A stretch of 64,000 nucleotides of DNA, taken from Sebastes aleutianus. Taxonomy: Eukaryota; Chordata; Actinopteri; Perciformes; Sebastidae. The stretch lies in the NCBI GenBank assembly GCA_916700875.1, contig CAKAKS010000062.1, positions 9,311,873-9,375,872 of the forward strand. Reading direction: 5' to 3'. The position numbers and the translations under genes are program-made. The notes beneath the pieces are model-generated. The model made no database searches. It saw only the letters and a program-made list of their open reading frames with translations, and had not been told where the DNA came from. Shown one piece after another: positions 34,775 to 47,598 of the stretch. Numbering within the stretch: position 1 is the first letter of the stretch; each line of letters starts with the position of its first letter.

Positions 34775-36663
34775 CGACTGCGTGTGTGTCCTGCGTGGGA
34801 GAAAGGAGGCGATGAGTCATAGCACACATACCACCAGGACACAACAGCTCCCCCTGTTGCCGGGGCAGGGGAAGCCCCGGAGGTGTGGGTGTATTGTCTG
34901 GGAGAACAGAGCTGACCGTGACATCATAGGACGTCTCGCTCCTACACCAGTCAGTGGAGAAGGTCGGCGAGGAGGAGGAGGAGGAAGAGGAGGAGGAGGG
35001 GTGGAAACAGGTGGAGGCAGTGGTTCTTTCTTTCTTTCTTACAGGACAGACTGGTGAAAGCAGAATGTGTCACTCATTCCTGAGTTGTAGTAATACTTTG
35101 ATAACTGCAGCCATCATCAGCTATTAACTTTTATGAATGAGCCTCACTGTTAAAAGTCAGCGGGATTTACCAAGAGCATTGATTGAGATGTGATGCAGAG
35201 GGAAGAAAATTCTTACTGTCGGATCTCACTATGACGTCCGCTTGCTCCGTCTGTGCACATACATTACTGCTGACACATCTGTGAGATCATATTCATTCAT
35301 TCTCCTCTGTAATGTGGTTGCATTCTTTTGCATTAATTAGGGCCGTCAATAGGTTCAAATATTTAATCGCAATGAATCGCTTGATTGTCCGTAGTTAATC
35401 GTGATTAATCACAAATTAATCGCACATTTATTATGTGTTCAAAATGTACCTTAAAGTAAGTAAGGTACTACATTTAACATAAAAAATATGCTCAAATCAT
35501 AACATGACAAACTCAAGCCCAACAGGCAACAGACTTGACTATGACTTGCCCCAAACTGCATGGGATTATCATAAAGTGGGCATGTCTGTAAAGGGGAGAC
35601 TCGTGGGTACCAATAGAACACATTTTCATTCACATATCTTGAGGTCAGAGGTCAAGGGACACCTGATGGCCATGACAGTTTTTCCTCACCAAAATTGGGC
35701 GTAAGCTTGGAGCGTTGTTTAACCTCCTTCGTGACAAGCGAGACATGACATGGTTGGTACCAATGGCACATGGAACAGCCCTGGCATTAAAACAATCATT
35801 TGTGAAATGTGTTATAGTTTAATTTCTTCATCATAAATCTAAATGGATATTAACAACACTCCTCGTAATAATTTAATTTCAAGGTTTCCTTTTTTCCAGT
35901 ATTTCTTTAATGCAGCATGTAGGCTGTTAAAACCGTTTATGCACGCAACTGAATTTTTTTTAATTTCCTTTGGTTGTAGTGTTCTCTGGGCTTGCCTAAG
36001 CACGAATGTGAAAACATTTTCAAAATCAGTCAAACCGTTTGGCTGACAAGTGAGTTTTCTTATCATACTATATCTGGTATTTGGACACATGGGACTACTG
36101 CTTTTGCATTATATTTTAGGATAAGATAAGAAAATATATGATAAGAAAATGGCATGGCTATATACTAGAAACTACAAGAAATCACAGTCAAGTATTTGGT
36201 ATTTATGAACTCATGACAAGTTAAATATCAAATATATGCACACAAAAGCATGTGTAAAAAAAAAATCATATGGAAAAAATGTATTAAACAATATTAGCGT
36301 TTTTCCTAATTTTTCAAAACATTCTGACTTTAATTATTAAAAATATAAAAAATTTCATGTGATCTAATCATTTTAAAGTTATACCGTTAGATAATTACCC
36401 AAAGTATGTCCTGACTAAATTTCAAGATTTTTGATCAACCAGAACAAATATTGTGGCATTTTTCCTTATCATACGAAATATAGTCTTTGGGCACAAATGG
36501 GTTAAAAATGCACATGTCATGCTGCTCCATTTCATACTGTTGCATCTGTCTTTAGCGTTAAATGACGTCACCGCATGGTGGCAACAGGTGATTTCAGGAG
36601 AGAAACATTTACATTTTTGATTCAGTCATTGAAATCCGCAACACTGTACGTGTGTGTGTGTGT

Positions 36664-36717
<54 letters not shown>

Positions 36718-37269
36718 CAGAGAGAGAGGAGTCCAGTAAGTGTGAAACAGCATGTATCACTCTTCAAGACTCTGTACCTTTGTTGTACGCCGGCCCAGTT
36801 CACTAAAAGACACACATTTATACACAAGGACAGGACCCCTCGCACGCGCATCAACTCGTACGCTCGCATGCACATGTGCGCACACGCAGCAGGGAGAGGA
36901 AACTGCAACACAATGATAAGGTCTGGGAACACAATGGGCTCAGCAGTGCACAGACAGAAGCCAGGACCAGTTTAGCTCTGAAAGGTCAACAAGCCTCTCC
37001 AAGCTTTCATTCAGTTCCCCCAGTTATTATTGTTCCAACATTATAATGATTACTCTGATGGCCTTTATTTTGCAAATGTGGGAGCCATCCGGAAATACCA
37101 GTGAAATATGAAAATGCGGGCCAGACCAGCGAGGAGAAGGGGGGAAAAAAGGTTACTTACTTTGGAGGGTGAACTGCTTTGACGTCAAGTTTCCCATGGC
37201 CCGGCCCAGCCTCGGATCGGACTTCAGGTTCATCTGAGACCTCTGGTGAGGTGCCAATTTAAAGCACAT
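32040..37269 (-). CDS. candidate two-exon gene, 69-93 aa, family unknown
   Basis: Exon A ends at 37161 with a consensus donor (CCAAA|gtaagt), and exon B (32040-32212) begins after tgttgcag. The phases fit (A leaves one base, B supplies two) and the joined frame runs to TAA at 32040-32042. Three in-frame ATGs are possible: 37269, 37233 and 37197. The last has the best Kozak context (GCCATGG) and would give a protein starting MGNLTSKQFTLQ, with a possible N-myristoylation glycine. Upstream of 37269 the frame is open for another 30 codons and includes a hydrophobic stretch (FTIIIGAISLLCGY), so an earlier exon might join here. Exon B is hydrophilic (ESERKRS) with an acidic tail (REEEDEGEERQDEEGN). 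I recognise no family; it may be a chance frame. Confidence 0.3.
33562..34052. mobile_element. MITE-like element, 21-bp inverted ends
   Basis: Ends 'tatagagtggtgcaggaatg' and 'cattc/catccctgcaccgctctata' are inverted matches with two differences. The interior resembles 43005-43240, which also carries 'caggaatgagtcct'. Confidence 0.65.
34421..34458. repeat. (AC)n microsatellite
   Basis: Uninterrupted AC dinucleotides; a shorter related tract lies at about 34274-34302. Confidence 0.95.
34738..34772. repeat. (TG)n microsatellite
   Basis: Uninterrupted TG dinucleotides. A purine-rich GGAGGA run follows at about 34970-35000. Confidence 0.95.
35339..35766 (+). mobile_element. AGGGCTGTCAA element, copy 3 (truncated, diverged)
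   Basis: Begins 'agggccgtcaataggttca', retains the core 'gggcatgtctgtaaagggga', and stops at 'catggttggtaccaatgg' without the far terminal repeat. An internal deletion follows the left end. Confidence 0.75.
36650..36711. repeat. (GT)n microsatellite
   Basis: About 62 bp of GT with one interruption. Confidence 0.95.
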
Positions 37270-37373
37270 CTGCTTGTATCCACACAACAGACTAATAGCT
37301 CCTATTATGATAGTGAATTTACTTGACGAAATAGAAGAGCGCTCTTTGGTTTGCTGAATGTGTCAAAGGTTTT

Positions 37374-37593
37374 CAGGTGTTTTCAGTTCTTCTGGTCTGA
37401 TTAGACCTCTGCTCAGGTTGAAGGTGGCCAAAGCTTTGATGGGAATTTATCAGATCACAAATCTTCATCTAGCATTAAGAATGATAACGGTGTAAGTTGT
37501 CCCGCTTTAACAGGTTCAACAAAGTTAACAGGAGACATGTCATTTAAGCTCCTGAGCAGAGATCTAATCAGCCAGATTAACTGAAAACACCTG
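37374..37593. mobile_element. 220-bp fold-back MITE
   Basis: Perfect 13-bp inverted ends (CAGGTGTTTTCAG / CTGAAAACACCTG) with extended complementarity (ctgattagacctctgctcag against ctgagcagagatctaatcag). It lies immediately upstream of candidate exon A at 37161. Confidence 0.75.
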
Positions 37594-37673
37594 TGTGGGT
37601 GTTTAGAGGCTTTAAAACAATATGCAGGGACTAACTAACAGATTGTGAACAAATCAGTCAGATTAAAGTATAC

Positions 37674-38402
37674 TTTAAAGCTGCACTTTGAGACTCTGAG
37701 CACCTTCGAAATACAGCAAAAATAACGGACAACTTCTTGTTAGTCTACAGTGAAAATGTTACGCTAACAAGAACGTTGACATATAATTTTGTTAGAGAAC
37801 AGGAGGGACCAGAATAAACATATTTCTCTGTACAAGAGTATGTAGAGCTAACCTTGCACGGCAGCTGGATTCTCACGATGAGACTAGATCACGCGAGAAT
37901 CACGGGATCACATATCACACGAAAATCCATCTTGTCAGGCTTAAAGTAATGTGTATGTGGATCGCCCCCTGGTGGGTGGCTGCAGTCTAGGTCATAAAGC
38001 CCGCCCCCACCATGTTAGCAGATGTGACAAGGGACAAACTAAAAAGTCAAAGTCAAAGTACGTCAAATAAATTTTTTCCAAAGATGATTTCTGTCATTTT
38101 ACGTAGCTCTTATCACGCTGATGTACGTTAAAGTGTTAGCTGCGGCCGTGCTCGGCTCATGATTGGTTCGGGCGGGACTTGGATACCGCAGCTACAACGC
38201 CCGATCGCTACTGCACAGACCCTGGCTCCGAATGATGTCAAAATCTCAGGATGGCAGCTCCCGCATCCAGGATATTTCGGCTTCACTTCTGTGCAGAGGG
38301 AGGAAGTGGAGACACGTCGTCCATCTTTATATACAGTCTACGGTTGCAATCTGCAACCTCACGGCTGGATGCCGCCAGATCCTCCACACTGCACCTTTAA
38401 GA
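37674..38402. mobile_element. GGTGCAGTGTG-family element, copy 1
   Basis: Ends with 'cagatcctccacactgcacc' and contains 'ttgcaatctgcaacctcacg', shared with 46351-47000 and, inverted, with 41378-41721. Confidence 0.55.
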
Positions 38403-39885
38403 GAAAAATGTCATAATATTTGTGTCTCATATAATTTCTTCACCAAAAAAGTTCAGTTGCTACAATAAGTCCCAGTCTAGTTGTGATGTCACAAAGTCTT
38501 AAACTAAGGTTTAAGTTGAGCACTGAGAAACTTTCCACCTTTAGTAGATTGAGTGTGAAAACAGCCTTCTAGTATCAAAACTCCGCACAAACATCATTCT
38601 GCACAGTGATGGCGAAACCAGCAAAGTAACACATTTTGGAGTGGAGTACGACTTTAAGCTTAATCGGGGATGAATAAGGATGCATTGAAATTTGACATAT
38701 TAGGTACTGTATGGCATTGATAATGACGTCTTTGTTGTCTTACATAGAATGAGCCTGTGACGGGCCTTTCTACTGTAACCACTGATGCTGCATCAAGACA
38801 TCAATTCAGCCCACAAGTGGCGCCGACCTCGGGGGTCCGTCTGAGCGAACGTCTGACTGATCCTCAAAGCAGCGGAGGAGCAGAGCAGGTCACAGCCCAC
38901 TCCAAAATGTCACAGCCCTTACATAATCCCTGCATGTATTTTCTGTCGGGACACACACCAGCTATATACCCCTCTGCCCGCTCGGAAGTCTTCCAACGAG
39001 ACAAAAAACGGTTGAGACATTAGAGAGGGGAAAATGGCTCTGGCATCACGCTAAAGGTTAGCATGGAGAGTGGGAATTTGGACAATTAGAGAATGACCTT
39101 GACCTTCTCACCCCCTCTCTGACCTGACCTTGATGCTGACCTATTGATTACGTCACAGTTATTGTGTGAGTCTGGCTTTGTTAAACTGGTGTGGTGAGTG
39201 GGCAACTGGACATTTGTGGCTCAGATCACTGTCACACAAAGTGACTAATTTGTCAATTTAGTCATCTTATATCATATCATTAATGGTTAAACTGAACACA
39301 AATCATGGATTCTCTCTTGTACTTTTTATTGTCAGCAGTCAAATGAACACGACATGCCATGAAAAGACAGTTTTTATTTTATTTTTAATTCATGTGTCAT
39401 GCCAATAAACCTGACCTCTGTCCAATTATTTTTTTTTCTCTGGAAAATATTGAGCATAGCTCAAGAAGCGATGCAAACCTCCGGGGACAAACAAAGCTTA
39501 AGATATTGCTGCCAACATCTAAAAACAGCATGCATTAAAAAACAGAAAGTCTTGAAAATGGCAGCCATTCCTCCTCAGACAGTAGTTTCTCACCATCTCA
39601 AAAAATGTCTAAAGCCCAAATATAGTTCGGCAGCACGGGGTTATTACATGTGAATATCTTCTCCGAGCTGGATGAGAATCTGTAATTGAAGAGGGTTGTT
39701 TTTGTTGCCGTGAGAGTGATACTTTCTACCGTATGAAGATCTGCTTTTTCCATGTGTTCAAAAGCAGTAATCTCACCAAAGAGGCAGACAATTGGAGCCT
39801 CGTAAGTGCTAATGACTGTTTGCTGATGTTTCAGGCAAACAGTCGTCTGCGGTTATGTGAGACAAAGAAATTCTTTACGGTTTCT

Positions 39886-39887
<2 letters not shown>

Positions 39888-39918
<31 letters not shown>

Positions 39919-39919
39919 C
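39888..39919. repeat. (GT)n microsatellite
   Basis: About 32 bp of uninterrupted GT. Confidence 0.9.
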
Positions 39920-40231
39920 AGACAGAAAAAATCAAGGCGTTTATCCTCTTGTGTTATGATCATGCACGATACACGGAGAAAATGCCAAATGTATAGTAAA
40001 TGGAATGTACCATATAATGGTGCATGTTTCAGCTCATTAACTACAATGGTTCACATTACTTTTCCAAAGCCCACTGTGCATTTCAGATTGATTTTCTACC
40101 CTCTAAAAAATGGATGGTTGCCCAGAAGCTACAAATCTATCTAAAAATCTATGCTGCGCTTTGAAAATGGTCCCTAATGTAAATTAGGTAAGGATATTTA
40201 AAGTTAACTGGCTACCCACCCACATTGTTCA

Positions 40232-40721
40232 TTTAAAGAGGACTTATTGTGCTTATTTTCAGGTTCATACTTTTATTTTGGGTTTCTACTAGAACATGTT
40301 TACATGCTTTAATGTTCAAAAAACACTTTACTTTTCTCATACCAGCTGTGCTGCAGCACCTCTTTTCACCCTCGGTCAGGAATGTCTGTCTCTGATTGGT
40401 CAGATGGCCCACTCTGTTGTGATTTGTTAACCAAACCAAACTCTTTGGAGTCTGCTCCAGCTCCGCTCTTACTAGATGTGTTTGAGGGCGTGCCAAACTA
40501 GCCACTAGGCAAGTATTATGCACATGTGTTACTTGGTGACATCACCACGTTACGGAGGAAAAGGCGGGACTTCGAGCAAGGCGTTTCAGGCAAATCAGGA
40601 GCAGTGTTTTTCGCCTGGACTTCGGGCTTTATAACTTTGCAGACCTTCTTATGCAGAAAAAACGATATAACACACTAAAGGAAAGGGAAAGAGCACAAAA
40701 GCATAACAGGTCCTCTTTAAA
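40232..40721. mobile_element. 490-bp MITE with TTTAAAGAGGAC ends
   Basis: Left end 'tttaaagaggacttattgtg' is an inverted match to right end 'cataacaggtcctctttaaa'. Minus-strand open frames inside it have no recognisable domain. Confidence 0.75.
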
Positions 40722-41377
40722 TTTCCAAAAGCTAAGTTACACAAAATTAGAGTTGTATTTCGACTAAGCTGAATGACTCTTGAATGCAACACTTTCTGTT
40801 TTGTTCTCTTGAGGATGAGGAACGTTTCATCACAAGATAAGTCCTGGGGAACATTGAACATCACATGCTGTTGATTTACAACAGTGTAAAGGTAGCCTCA
40901 GAAAGACACCTCACAATTTTTACTTTAACCTTGTACACTTGAGGTCAGACAGGGTTCAGAAGGTGTTTGCTCAGGACAAGCGTCATTTTGAGACAGCTAT
41001 ACTATCATAGATGTTGGACAGTTCTCTGATTGGACAAATATATCCTTCAGTGGTCTTTTCTTTCTATTTTCAAACTTGAAAAACATGGCAGTTTCTCTGG
41101 AGACATTACTCCTTAACTGTGCATCAATATCAGTTTCTGAATAAATATGAGGGGGATATTAACTGAGGATTTGCAGCCCTTATTTTAAAATTAGGTTTTG
41201 AACCAGTAAAATCTATAAAATCTCTACATTACATACATCAGTACTGGTATGGTCAACCAACCAATGGCGTCATTTAGTATAATGACGTCTTGTGCTTCCT
41301 ATGGTTATACAAGATGTAAGGAACAAAATGCCATTACTGGACACCTATGGATGTATGACAGCACTACAAGGATGGCT

Positions 41378-41721
41378 TAAAGGTGCAGTGTGTAGGATCT
41401 AGTGGCTTAGTGGTGTGGTTGCAGATTGCAACCAACTGAAACTTCTCCCGTGTGCCAAGCGTGTCGGAGAACTACGGTGGCCGACGTGAAACCGTGAATG
41501 GCCCTATCTGGAGCCAGTATTTGGTTTTGTCTGTTCTGGGCTACTGTAGAAACAGGGCAGCCGGCTCCCTGAAGAGGACCCGCTCTGTATGTAGATATAT
41601 TCTAAGGTAACGAAAACACAACGATTCTTATTTTCAGGTGATTATATACTAATTAAACATACTTATTAATATTATATTCCATTTCTGCCAATGGATCCCC
41701 TAAATTCTACATACTGTTTAA
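41378..41721 (+). mobile_element. GGTGCAGTGTG-family element, copy 2
   Basis: Starts 'taaaggtgcagtgtgtagga' and shares 'gattgcaaccaactgaaact', 'ctactgtagaaac' and 'ggtgattatatac' with the inverted copy at 46351-47000. Confidence 0.75.
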
Positions 41722-41999
41722 GGTGTTTTGGGGGGTTTTGTTGCCTTGGACAGAGCCAGGCTAGCTGTTACACCCAGTTTTTGTGCTACAGTAAGCTAAC
41801 AGGCTGCTGTAGCTTCATATTTATGGTAATGATATGAAATCGATCTTCTCATGTACCCGTCTGCAAGAAAGTGAATAAGCGTATTTCCTAAGTTTGTCTC
41901 TAAACTGGATGTTTGTGTATTGTTGGGTGACTCTTGATATACATCATTATGATCATGCATGGCTTTTGTTAGCTTCTGGACCTGATGCTTTTTGACATA

Positions 42000-44900
42000 T
42001 CAGATGCCTGGTGGTTGCCATGAACGACTGGTGCACAATGTTGATCAAATAAAATACTACATGCATAAAGACCGAAGGAAGCAAGACTACGGAGTGTGTG
42101 TGTGTGTTGTGTGAATACATGTCCAGTGGCTCTTGCATCAGTGCACACACATGTAAGTGGGAGGGGAGCCATGCTTCATTGTCCATGTGCTTTTCGCTCG
42201 CTCGTTAAAAGCTAATTTCTCCCCCAACCATCTCCCCTCCCCACCACCCCCCTCCTTCTTCCCCTGGCTCGCTGTCTTGTGCGATCAACAATAGTCTATT
42301 CTGTGCTGTCCCGTGCGAGTGGAGACACACCCAAAGCCAAGGCCACGGTGCGAGGGGAGATTGTTGGGCGGTGGCCAAGTGAGCGGGACACTGGCTCAAT
42401 TCTCGTCTGGGAGCGTGGATCCTGCCTCGACAAAGAGGGAAGAGGTGGTCTGTTTGGCAATTCTATACTGCTCATTTAGTGCAGCGATTCGCCAACCGGG
42501 GGTACTACTTCATGGAAAGATTGGGGGAGCAGCTGAGCTGATTAGAAAAAATATTACGACTTTTTAAAAATATATCCGTATTGAGTCGGCTGTAACACCT
42601 GAACACCACCACATGTTCAAAGTGCATGAAAACTAGTTAGGAAGTGAGCAGAGAAGTCTAAACAGTTAGCTAGTAATGGATAAATTGTTAAAATAGAGTG
42701 ACAAATGAATAAACAGATAAAGTAGGTAGCTAAATGGATAAAAGCTGCAAAAAAAGCTAAAAGTTTGAGTTTCTTCTGTAAGCCTTACTCAGAGTCCTCC
42801 CCAACAAATAAACGAACAAAGAACACAAAACTATTCACACAAAAACTCACAAGCAAGCATAAGCAGTAGTAAAAGAAATGAAAAGAAGGTTTAAATGTTC
42901 AGCGTGGCCACTCAGATGGTGGTAATACAAATGCAACTCAAACTGACAAACACTGACAGTTCAGCCCATTTGCATGAAAAAGGCCTATGAATGACACGAT
43001 AATAGAGTCCTACAGGAATGAGTCCTTAAACCCGGAAATGAGTTAGCATTTTAGCACTTCCGATTCCCTCGTCTGGAAGTCAATGTTTTTTTTGAATGGG
43101 ATTTTAGATAAAAGCCTGAAATAAGGTCTGTGTTTAATGCAAGCTTGAGAGATTTTAGGGTTTTGTTCAACGACATAAAACACATCAATAAATACCCCAC
43201 TAGTGAATTTTTAAGATTTTTTTATGTCTTAAAAAAGGAGGTCCAACAAACACAGGACTTTCAACCAGGAGACTGGTGTTCAAGATTGCTGTTTTGTTTT
43301 GTAAGTTACGTTTGTGACGTTTTTTCCGTACGTATCGTACTTAGTTTACGTAGTTCTTTAAGGCCAACCATGACGTTTTTCCTAAACCTAACTAAGGTAC
43401 TTCACCTTCATACAGGTGTGTAATATTAGACTATCTTCTAGTGGACAGGCAGGTCTATTATACGCTTTGGCGTGACAATATCCAATTTTATACAATTAAT
43501 AGTGTTAAATAACGCCCAACACTGTGCCATCCATTTAATGTGGTCTTCTATGTCACCTCCTGTCTGGTTGTTCGAGTCCCAAAAGTCCCCACCTCCTCAC
43601 ATATCACAAAATCCCAACACACACACGCCACGGCTCGGCCACAATACCGTCCCTGATCTCGGTCCGGGCCGCATGCTGAAGGTCGTTCTATCGACCCGTT
43701 CTTCTCTATCATGACAATCTGTTCCTAAGTGCCACAGCTGGAGCCCCCCCACACACTCTCTGCTGCCTCCTCTGATAAGCCCAGACTTTCTTCATTGTCT
43801 GAAAACATAAATATGACACACCAACACACCATCTGAGGGTCCCTGTCTGCACCAGCCAGCCTAATTATATAATTATCCCTTGTCTGATTGTGCCCGTGCA
43901 GCTGAGACGAGGGAGGGCCTTTGTGTGGCCGGTGGAATGCGGTGCGCTTGGCATTTTTCAGCGAAAGGGCAGCTTTCTGGAAGCCGCTGCCAAAGGAGAG
44001 GAAGAGGAGGGTGAGATCACGGCTGCTGGTGCCCACTCTTCTCTCTTTTCTGTCTCTATCACTCAGTCCATCTTTCTCTTGCCTGTCTCTATATCTGTCC
44101 TTCGATCTAGCTTTCTCACTTCTGGACAATCCCATCTCTCTTTCGGTCTCTGTCATTTTCACCCTGTCGCCAACCATTCCCCCCCTCAACACTTAACTCC
44201 ATGTTCCTCTCTTAAACCTCCAAGTCTGGCAGATCCAGCTGTCTTGCAGATAAAGTGGCCTTTCGAGATGGAATGCACAGGATTTGGCTCTCCGACGATA
44301 AGAGCCGACGGACCGTTTCAGAGAAAGCCGAGCGGCGATGTCTGATAGCGAACTCGGAGGCGACTGCTCCGCCGCGCGATAGGAAGGCACTGCTATTGTT
44401 TCTGGTGGCGAGCTGTTGAGGGGATAAGAGAGACTAGAGCACGAGCAGGTGTTGGGAGAGATTACAGTACGGGCCTAGAAAGCATGCACCTCTTTCTTGA
44501 ATCAAAGTCAAAAGCAACAAGGCGGGCGTCGCGTACTGTAAACCACGTTCTCCTACACTACAATACAGGCCTTTTTTCTGACATTTACATCAAGGGGCCT
44601 CCCAGCCTTTGCACGTCGCTACAGGTGATTTTATGAGTTTGACTACTTTATCAGACGCCTTTTATACTCACTAATGAAAACAGCAGGGCTAAGGGTGTTC
44701 TGGGCGCCAACGCTTTCTCTCTGAATTCCTCCGTATGAGCTGCTGTATAATTCAAGAACATACTGTCATATCAGCAGACCTCGTCAAGATAGATTGCACT
44801 TTAAAAAATCTGAGGTGAACCCGTGTGTCAGATCCTTCAAGTAGGACAAGTTCTCTCAACTTTTTCCCCAAATTTACATCTGCATTTTGGAGTCAGGCGT

Positions 44901-46350
44901 CACAAGAGCAACCCAAATCAGCTGCAGAAAACAAGTTTTATCAGAGACCCGAGGCAGCATTGTTTAACCACAAGTGTATATAGAAAACCTGCATGCTGTC
45001 TGCAGCAGGAACGCTGGTAACCAGCAGCACTCGAGAAATTCCCATAGAATTCCGAGCCGTCCGTCTGATCCCTGTGCCCGCTCGTCAAAGCCCCCCTCTG
45101 GTGATCACACAGCATGGAGTATGTGAAAGAATGCTGCCGGGACATAGCAGGACACTGGGGGCCCAGTATTCCCAGCTCAAGCTCATTGCTCCCAATGATT
45201 TTTTGTTAATAACATCAATAAAAAGATAAAAATTTGAGTATGACATAAGACAGACAGTGCCAACAGACCCCAGGACAATTGTGTTTAAATAAACACAAGT
45301 TGGATGAGAGAAATAGTTTGAGTGCCAGAGCCAAGAGAAGGACCTCTCCCACTATCGGCGTGGCTGTGAGAGCTCCATTGTTTTGCCCATCTCAAATACC
45401 CCTGACAAATTGTGCTGAATGTAGAACCTCTGTCTAAACTAGAGGCATCTTCCAAAAACATGCTGGCGTAGCGCCACAGCTCGATTTTCCCATCAGGGAG
45501 GATGATCGTCAGCCAGCATCGCTCCGCAGCGCCCCCCCTGGTCAGAGCTGTTACTGAGGATGTGACTAACTTGCATTTTTGATTAGTATTACAGAGCTTT
45601 GGTTGGTAACTTTTGCAAGGTCCTTCAAAATAAAAGCTTAAATGTATCAAACAGTGGGTTACAGTTCTCATTATGTCATAAGGAAACTTTTTTTTTCCTC
45701 TCTTGCTAACAAACCCTTTCCTGCATACCTCCATCCTCCTTTTCTATTCCCCTTCCTCTATTGTATTACCCAGCTGACAGGTGGAGAGTGACGAAGAAAA
45801 GGTTTTCCTGGTATTCTATGCACTAATCATGTCTCATTCGAAAGATGGAGAATATGTTATAGAGTATGAATGCTGAGGGAGGCATGAGGGGGGTTATTGA
45901 GGGGGAAAAATCACATAACAGTATATGCATGAGTGATGGATCTGTGGATAAATTGTTCATATATATATATATAAAATTCCATTTGAAGGGTGATTGTTGA
46001 ATAGATGTTAATACACTGTGTGTGCAGAGTGAATGATGGTTGAATGGTGCCACCATGTGTTAGTATACATTTATTGCGATATAGGCCAAGACAAGTTTTA
46101 TAAACTCAGTCCAATTACATGCAGCTTCCACTATTTCTCGAGCTGAAACAATTAGTCAAAACAATCAGCAACTATTTTGAATCATTTTGTGTAGTTTTTC
46201 TGGTCTAATGTGAGAAAACTAAATGTCTTGGGGTCGAACAAAACAATCCATTTTATGAATATTATGATGAGTATTTTCTTACCATTTTTTTACTTTTTAT
46301 CGGGCAAATGATTTATCAGTTCATTGTAAAAACAACAGTCAGATTATCAT
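42000..46350. other. gene-free stretch, partly repeat-poor
   Basis: Apart from a fragment related to 33562-34052 (43005-43240) I see no mobile element with clear ends. Both strands are open across 43725-44345 (about 150 codons each way), but the translations are Ser/Arg-rich or Asp/Arg-rich with no domain. A region of this kind could hold conserved non-coding elements; sequence alone cannot say. Confidence 0.35.
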
Positions 46351-47000
46351 TTTAAAGGAACAGCGTGTAACATTTATGGGGATCTATTGGCATTAATGGA
46401 ATATAATATTAAAGGTACAATAGATAACTTTGAACAACCTGATGGAAACAACAGTATCTGTTTTTTCCATCGTCGTTACACTATTGGCTAACAAGCCTTG
46501 TTAGAAGTTGGAACCAAACGTCAGATATCTTCCACAGATATAAACAAAACATTCATTTTGGACCCGTCAACATTTTTTAAATGATTTATTCACCGTCATA
46601 ATAATCTTTTTGAGGAAAAGCCATACTTTTATTTGGCACCTTTCTAAAGGCTCTAAAAAATGATTCATGTACATAAAAATGTTATAAATATAACCTTTGA
46701 TAAGTATTTGTTCTTTAGTGTATAATCACCTGAAAATACAAATTGTTGTGTTTTCGTTACTTCAGAGTCAGCCGTTTACATCTACATAGGGAGTGGCTCC
46801 TCTTCATGGAGCTGGCCGCCATGTTTCTACAGTAGCCCAGAACGGACAAACCAAACACCGACTCTAGATAGGGCCATTCGAATTTTCGCATCGCCACCGT
46901 AGTTCTCCTACACACCTGGCACACGGGAGAAGTTTCAGTTGGTTGCAATCTGCAACCTCGCCACTAGATGACGCCAGATACTACACACTGCACCTTTAAA
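46351..47000 (-). mobile_element. GGTGCAGTGTG-family element, copy 3 (inverted, enlarged)
   Basis: Reverse copy ending 'tactacacactgcaccttta'. About 250 extra bases near 46415-46660 are absent from copy 2. It lies about 400 bp past the tmem150b stop codon. Confidence 0.75.
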
Positions 47001-47407
47001 TAAATACAAAGATACAGTGTTCTTTACTATCCTTATGTTGATGTGATGATCATGGGATGACAGGACGGCACAAAAAGGTAGTAGATCTTATAAACACTTG
47101 AGACGAAGTAAGAGATAAAAATGTGCAGGTTCAAATACAGATTTTGTTAAAAGACTCAAATATACAGCTAAATCTGCTATTATTGCAGCTTTCAAAATGG
47201 CAAAATACAAAAATATAATATACAGTATAGTAATATCAGATCAAATGTTTACATTATGAAATAGTGCATGGGTATTGGGACTACATTAAAGAAAAACTGT
47301 AGGTACAGCACAAGACAATTGTCGTTTTTGAACCACATGCACTTGTACGTAATTGTACGTGTGTGATTTCAGCCCTGTGCATTTGTGGCACAACCATTGG
47401 TTTCTAG

Positions 47408-47598
47408 TCAGGCAGGGCTAATGTCAATCCCAACATCCGGTTTCTGTTTCTGTTTCTGTTTCTGTACAGTGAGGTGGTGGAAGTCGATGTGTCTGAACTC
47501 AGCTGCAAAGAGGCCAAAGAGGTAGAAGAACATCATGACCAAGCCCCATTCACACACAGCAGCCCCAGAGAGAGAGCCTGTCTTGTGGAGAACAGCCA
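47408..47598 (-). CDS. tmem150b: tmem150b coding exon 6 and stop
   Basis: 191 nt after acceptor tctttcag. Codes AVLHKTGSLSGAAVCEWGLV, the last span MMFFYLFGLFAAEF, then QKQKQKQKPD made by a TTTCTG hexanucleotide repeat (plus-strand 'tttctgtttctgtttctg'), and TGA at 47408-47410. Confidence 0.92.

Noticed and set aside
43725..44345. Overlapping frames of about 150 codons on both strands
   Set aside because: Compositional (Asp/Arg- and Ser-rich), mutually antisense, no splice partners or family resemblance.
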